Source: Candidatus Adlerbacteria bacterium (lineage in GTDB: Bacteria > Patescibacteriota > Minisyncoccia > Phycocordibacterales > SBAW01). From it: a stretch of DNA of 7,302 bases. Made by a program: the position numbers and the translations under genes. The DNA is taken from the NCBI GenBank assembly GCA_903824155.1, contig CAIJVL010000032.1, positions 1-7,302 of the forward strand, in the 5' to 3' direction. Of this stretch, positions 5,025 through 7,302 are shown one piece after another. Under the pieces are notes generated by a model. That model did no database searches. It had not been told where the DNA came from and worked only from the letters and a program-made list of their open reading frames with translations. Positions within the stretch are counted from its first letter, which is position 1; every line of letters starts with the position of its first letter.

Positions 5025-5034
5025 GAGTGGTTAG
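5025..5034 (+). repeat. GAGTGGTTAG in the tRNA-Gly(TCC) leader
   Basis: Second copy of the 10-mer seen at 2813-2822; here it ends one base before the tRNA. The extended sequence GCCGGAGTGGTTAGCG resembles the 5' part of Ser/Leu-type tRNAs, but no matching 3' half exists around it. Confidence 0.45.
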
Positions 5035-5035
5035 C

Positions 5036-5109
5036 GCGGGATTAGTTTAGTGGTAAAACATCAGTTTTCCAAACTGAGGTTGGGAGTTCGATTCTCCCAT
5101 CCCGCACCA
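5036..5109 (+). tRNA. tRNA-Gly(TCC), CCA encoded
   Basis: Acceptor GCGGGAT/ATCCCGC, D arm GTTT/AAAC with loop AGTGGTA, anticodon stem TCAGT/ACTGA with loop TTTCCAA (anticodon TCC, reading GGA and GGG), a 4-nt variable loop, and T arm GGGAG-TTCGATT-CTCCC. Discriminator A at 5106 and encoded CCA at 5107-5109. With tRNA-Gly(GCC) it covers all glycine codons. A terminator hairpin follows within ten bases. Confidence 0.95.
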
Positions 5110-5114
5110 TAGAA

Positions 5115-5151
5115 AAAGAAAAGGCCCCCAACAATTGAGGGCTTTTTCTTT
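5115..5151. terminator. Bidirectional intrinsic terminator between tRNA-Gly(TCC) and the HU gene
   Basis: A 13-bp stem with one G-T pair (5115-5127 with 5139-5151) closes an 11-nt loop. The GC core GGCCC/GGGC is flanked by A-runs on one side and T-runs on the other, so it works in both directions: ending the tRNA-Gly transcript on + and the HU mRNA, 27 bases beyond its stop codon, on -. Confidence 0.85.
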
Positions 5152-5177
5152 CGAGAGGAAACAAAGACGAACAATCT

Positions 5178-5450
5178 TTACTTAACAGCTTCTTTCAAAG
5201 CTTTTGCCGCCTGGAACTTCGGTACGCGCATAGACGGTACATGTACTGCCTCGCCGGTGCGCGGGTTGCGTGCAGTGCGAGCTGCGCGCATCTTGGTCTT
5301 AAAAATGCCAAGGCCTGCAATTGAGACCTCCTCATTCTTTTTAAGCGAGCCGACGATAGTATCTATCATGGCCTCGACAGCGCGCTCAGCCTCGGCTTTG
5401 GTCCCGCCAAGTACTCCTTGCACTTTTTCGGCGATATCTTGCTTGTTCAT
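5178..5450 (-). CDS. HU family DNA-binding protein
   Basis: A 90-residue protein of the standard HU/IHF length. It has the N-terminal helical dimerisation half (MNKQDIAEKVQGVL to VGSLKK), then the core GLGIFKTK, and the beta-arm with RNP at residues 62-64, the proline that intercalates and bends DNA, ending FQAAKALKEAVK. It acts as a nucleoid-compacting dimer with little sequence specificity. HU versus IHF subtype is not decided; a lone gene favours homodimeric HU. Unlike its neighbours it has a clear -35/-10 promoter and a 5' leader of about 37 nt, though still no Shine-Dalgarno before the ATG. A strong terminator ends it. Confidence 0.93.
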   Translation of the reverse strand: MNKQDIAEKVQGVLGGTKAEAERAVEAMIDTIVGSLKKNEEVSIAGLGIFKTKMRAARTARNPRTGEAVHVPSMRVPKFQAAKALKEAVK

Positions 5451-5494
5451 AATGGTTTTTTGCTAATAACTAATGGACCAGCCCTGTGCCCACA

Positions 5495-5522
5495 AGTATA
5501 CCGCCCCCAAAAAACGTTGCAA
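5495..5522 (-). promoter_or_regulatory. Promoter of the HU gene
   Basis: On the reverse strand TTGCAA (5522-5517) and TATACT (5500-5495) are 16 bp apart, with a GC-rich end to the spacer (GGGGGCGG). The start site would be near 5488, giving a leader of about 37 nt. The -10 and the spacer length are the same as at both tRNA-Gly genes. Confidence 0.65.
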
Positions 5523-5539
5523 TAGGGCCCTTTTGATAG

Positions 5540-5566
5540 GTTTGCGAAGCAAACAAATATAAAAAG
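5540..5566. repeat. Palindrome with AAATATAAAAAG flank, beyond the rny stop
   Basis: GTTTGC (5540-5545) and GCAAAC (5549-5554) form a 6-bp stem around GAA, followed on + by AAATATAAAAAG (5555-5566), eight bases from the rny stop codon. It pairs with the element at 446-474. In the direction of rny transcription the T-rich tract precedes the hairpin, so it is not a standard terminator. It may mark the rny mRNA end before the HU promoter. Confidence 0.5.
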
Positions 5567-5573
5567 AAGCGGG

Positions 5574-7103
5574 CTATCGAGCGAATTCAATAGAGCGGGT
5601 TTCGCGAACAACCAATACTTTGATTTCGCCGGGGTATTTAAGGTCCTGCTCAATGCGGTTGGCGATGTTGCGGGCCAACTCGCGCGCCTGAAAGTCGGAC
5701 ATTTCGTCGGGGCGGACAAACACGCGTACTTCGCGGCCAGCGGCAATGGCGTATGACTTTTCGACGCCGCCAAAGGAGTTGGCGATCTCTTCAATATCAG
5801 CAAGGCGTTTAAGGTAATTTTCGACAGAGTCGCGGCGTGCGCCGGGGCGGCCGCCTGAAATGGCGTCGGCGACCTGCACGATAACGCTTTCTACCGTTTC
5901 GTACGGGTATTCTTCGTGGTGGGCTTGCATTGCTTTGACCACCTCTTCGCTTACGCCAAACTTTTGCAATACGCGGCGGCCGATTTCAACGTGGGTGCCT
6001 TGTACTTCGTGGTCGAGCGCTTTGCCAATGTCATGCAAAAGCGCCCCTGCGCGTGCAACTGCAGGATTGGCGCCAAGCTCTTCAGCGATCATACCGGCAA
6101 TGTGCGCCATTTCGATAGAGTGCTGCAAAACCGACTGGCCGTAACTGGTGCGGAAGTGGAGGCGGCCCAATATCATAATGAGGCGCGGGTCGAGGTTGAG
6201 CACGCCGGCTTCAAACGCGGCTTGCTCGCCCTTTTCTTTAATAACTTTCTGCACTTCGTTTTTTGCTTTTTCAACCGTCTCTTCAATCTTGGCGGGCTGG
6301 ATGCGGCCGTCGAGTATCAAATTCTCGAGTGCAATGCGGGCAATAGCGCGGCGCAGCGGATCGTAGGATGAAAGCACGATAGAACCCGGCGTATCGTCGA
6401 TGATGACTTCGCAGCCGGTCGCGCGCTCAAACGCTTTGATATTGCGGCCCTCTTTGCCGATGATTTTGCCTTTAATCTCATCGTTAGGGATGGTCACCGC
6501 AGTTGCCATGGTGTCCGAAGCTACCGAGTTTCCTAGGCGGTGTATGGCGGTAGTCAAAATTTCTTTAGCACGGCGCTCGAGCTTTTCCATACCGTCGCGC
6601 TCTAACTTCTGCACGCGGTTCATGAGATCAAATTCGCTCTCGCGCTCAAGTTCCTCAAACAGCTGCTCTTTAGCCTGCTCGCGCGAAAGGCCCGAGACTT
6701 TAGCAAGCTCGTTAGTGCGCTCGGCAAGCAAGCCTTCGGCACGCTCTTTTATCGTCTTTACCTCTTCAATTTTATTTTTAACGGCCTCGATCTCTTTATC
6801 AAGCTCGGCCTGTTTTTTATCCAAAGCCTCTTCACGTTTAAAAACGCGGTCTTCGGCGCGGGTAATCTTTTCTTCTTTTTCTAGTGCGGCCGCCTCGGCA
6901 ACAGATATCTTTTCGCGCGCGGCGCCTTCAGCTTCGGCAGTGATCTTTTCGGCATTTTCGCGCGCATCAATGAGCATGCGCTTAACCTCTACCTCTATCG
7001 AGTTACGACGCGCACCTACGGACAGCAAACGGAACACATACCCTATAACTGCGCCCAGCAATGTGCTGAGGCCCAGCAGGGAGAACAATAGTTTTAATGA
7101 CAT
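5574..7103 (-). CDS. rny: Ribonuclease Y
   Basis: A 509-residue membrane-bound endoribonuclease that starts mRNA decay, close to the usual family length of about 510-520. Order: N-terminal transmembrane helix (4-24), long Glu/Lys/Ala-rich coiled coil (about 35-180), KH RNA-binding domain with GKIIGKEGRN (212-221) and an ILDGRIQPAKIEE end (263-275), then the metal-dependent HD domain with HSIEMAHIAG from H328, LLHDIGK (H357/D358), AHHEEYP (H394/H395) and D413 in VADAISGGRPGAR. All key residues are present. The ATG at 7103 starts just before the membrane helix; no Shine-Dalgarno, but TATGAT lies eight bases upstream. It lies between clpP and the HU gene on the same strand, with a terminator-like hairpin before it and its own HU promoter after it, so it is probably transcribed alone. 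Confidence 0.97.
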   Translation of the reverse strand: MSLKLLFSLLGLSTLLGAVIGYVFRLLSVGARRNSIEVEVKRMLIDARENAEKITAEAEGAAREKISVAEAAALEKEEKITRAEDRVFKREEALDKKQAELDKEIEAVKNKIEEVKTIKERAEGLLAERTNELAKVSGLSREQAKEQLFEELERESEFDLMNRVQKLERDGMEKLERRAKEILTTAIHRLGNSVASDTMATAVTIPNDEIKGKIIGKEGRNIKAFERATGCEVIIDDTPGSIVLSSYDPLRRAIARIALENLILDGRIQPAKIEETVEKAKNEVQKVIKEKGEQAAFEAGVLNLDPRLIMILGRLHFRTSYGQSVLQHSIEMAHIAGMIAEELGANPAVARAGALLHDIGKALDHEVQGTHVEIGRRVLQKFGVSEEVVKAMQAHHEEYPYETVESVIVQVADAISGGRPGARRDSVENYLKRLADIEEIANSFGGVEKSYAIAAGREVRVFVRPDEMSDFQARELARNIANRIEQDLKYPGEIKVLVVRETRSIEFAR

Positions 7104-7111
7104 AAGTTGAA

Positions 7112-7117
7112 ATCATA
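7112..7117 (-). promoter_or_regulatory. -10-like box of rny
   Basis: TATGAT on the reverse strand (5 of 6 to TATAAT) lies eight bases before the rny ATG. No clear -35 appears at 16-18 bp; TTGATT is present but only 13 bp away. If used, the rny mRNA would begin at or about one base before its start codon. The rest of the 92-bp gap to the upstream hairpin shows nothing else. Confidence 0.4.
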
Positions 7118-7195
7118 AGAAATACAAGTGAATCAAACACAGAGCCGTGCATCAAAATACACGCTTTTACAATAGCAGGGTTCACCATAAAACTC

Positions 7196-7223
7196 AAACC
7201 CCGCAAGGTGTCTTGCGGGGTTT
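7196..7223. terminator. Strong hairpin terminator after clpP
   Basis: A perfect 12-bp stem AAACCCCGCAAG/CTTGCGGGGTTT (7196-7207 with 7212-7223) around the loop GTGT (7208-7211), six bases past the probable clpP stop codon. On the minus strand it is followed by the T-rich GAGTTTTATGG, a modest U-tract. It separates clpP from rny. Confidence 0.75.
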
Positions 7224-7229
7224 GGCTTA

Positions 7230-7302
7230 TTACTTTTTAAGGGTAGTGGTGACGCCTTTTTGGGTCAGGACCTCGTCTACGAGGCCGTACTTTTTGGCCT
7301 CC
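7230..7302 (-). CDS. clpP: ATP-dependent Clp protease proteolytic subunit, 3' end only (partial)
   Basis: Reading in from the window edge on the minus strand gives 23 residues, EAKKYGLVDEVLTQKGVTTTLKK, then TAA at 7232-7230. EAKKYGLVDEVL matches the conserved C-terminal region of ClpP (family pattern EAxxYGLIDEV, just before the variable tail). ClpP forms the barrel-shaped peptidase that works with ClpX or similar ATPases on unfolded proteins in the cytoplasm. The catalytic residues lie outside the window, so related SppA/Tsp-like folds cannot be fully excluded, though the motif and the tail length fit ClpP best. Confidence 0.75.
   Translation of the reverse strand, partial: EAKKYGLVDEVLTQKGVTTTLKK

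Noticed and set aside
6400..7110. 236-codon + strand frame opposite rny
   Set aside because: Ser/Arg-rich shadow of the rny coiled-coil region; the minus strand encodes a clear RNase Y.
7003..7206. 67-codon minus-strand frame overlapping the rny start
   Set aside because: Overlaps the well-supported rny start in another frame and reaches into the clpP terminator hairpin; no motifs.
503..7302. Recoded UGA (as in Gracilibacteria/SR1)
   Set aside because: The full-length genes contain no in-frame TGA, stops are TAA or TAG, and the glycine tRNAs seen read normal glycine codons. The data fit the standard code.
1..7302. CRISPR array, insertion sequence, prophage or defence island
   Set aside because: No regularly spaced repeats, no transposase or integrase motifs, no terminal inverted repeats with target duplications, and all genes are ordinary chromosomal families.

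Overview
The window most likely comes from the Candidate Phyla Radiation (Patescibacteria, probably Parcubacteria). This is an inference from gene content and protein style: a TrmB-like winged-helix regulator, RNase Y, a trypsin-like protease behind a Ser/Thr/Pro-rich linker, compact 71-72 nt tRNAs of which only half encode CCA, very short intergenic gaps, and start codons without Shine-Dalgarno sequences. The genetic code looks standard. No taxonomic marker gene is present, so the placement is moderate at best.

Layout from left to right. Bases 1-54 are the first codons of a TrmB-like regulator (- strand), followed by a strong hairpin at 93-116. Bases 120-502 hold no credible protein; they contain a promoter-like sequence, a cluster of hairpins (candidate structured RNA), a tandem AAGGACA element and a palindrome just beyond the cca stop. 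Bases 503-1978 (-) are a CCA tRNA nucleotidyltransferase-family gene with an HD domain. It is divergent from tRNA-Arg(TCG), 18 bp away, and tRNA-Gly(GCC) follows. An intergenic stretch with a perfect DnaA box leads to a YraN/UPF0102 gene (+), then tRNA-Pro(TGG), which runs almost directly into a class I SAM-dependent methyltransferase (+). That gene converges, with a 2-bp gap, on a membrane-anchored trypsin-like serine protease (-). The protease start region shares a palindromic -10 box with tRNA-Gly(TCC) (+). A bidirectional terminator separates this tRNA from an HU-family gene (-), then comes RNase Y (-), a strong hairpin, and the 3' end of a probable clpP (-).

Functionally this is mostly information-processing housekeeping: tRNA supply and 3'-end maturation (tRNAs plus cca), RNA modification (methyltransferase), RNA decay (RNase Y), nucleoid structure (HU), nuclease-fold YraN, and proteolysis (ClpP in the cytoplasm, the trypsin-like protein at the cell surface). 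I found no CRISPR array, transposase, phage gene or obvious multi-gene novel system. The interesting signals lie between genes: a recurring TATACT -10 with 16-bp spacers, -10-like boxes placed 6-8 nt before start codons (predicted leaderless mRNAs), a repeated AGGACAGT element, twin palindromes with an AAATATAAAA flank beyond two minus-strand genes, and an unidentified hairpin-rich region.
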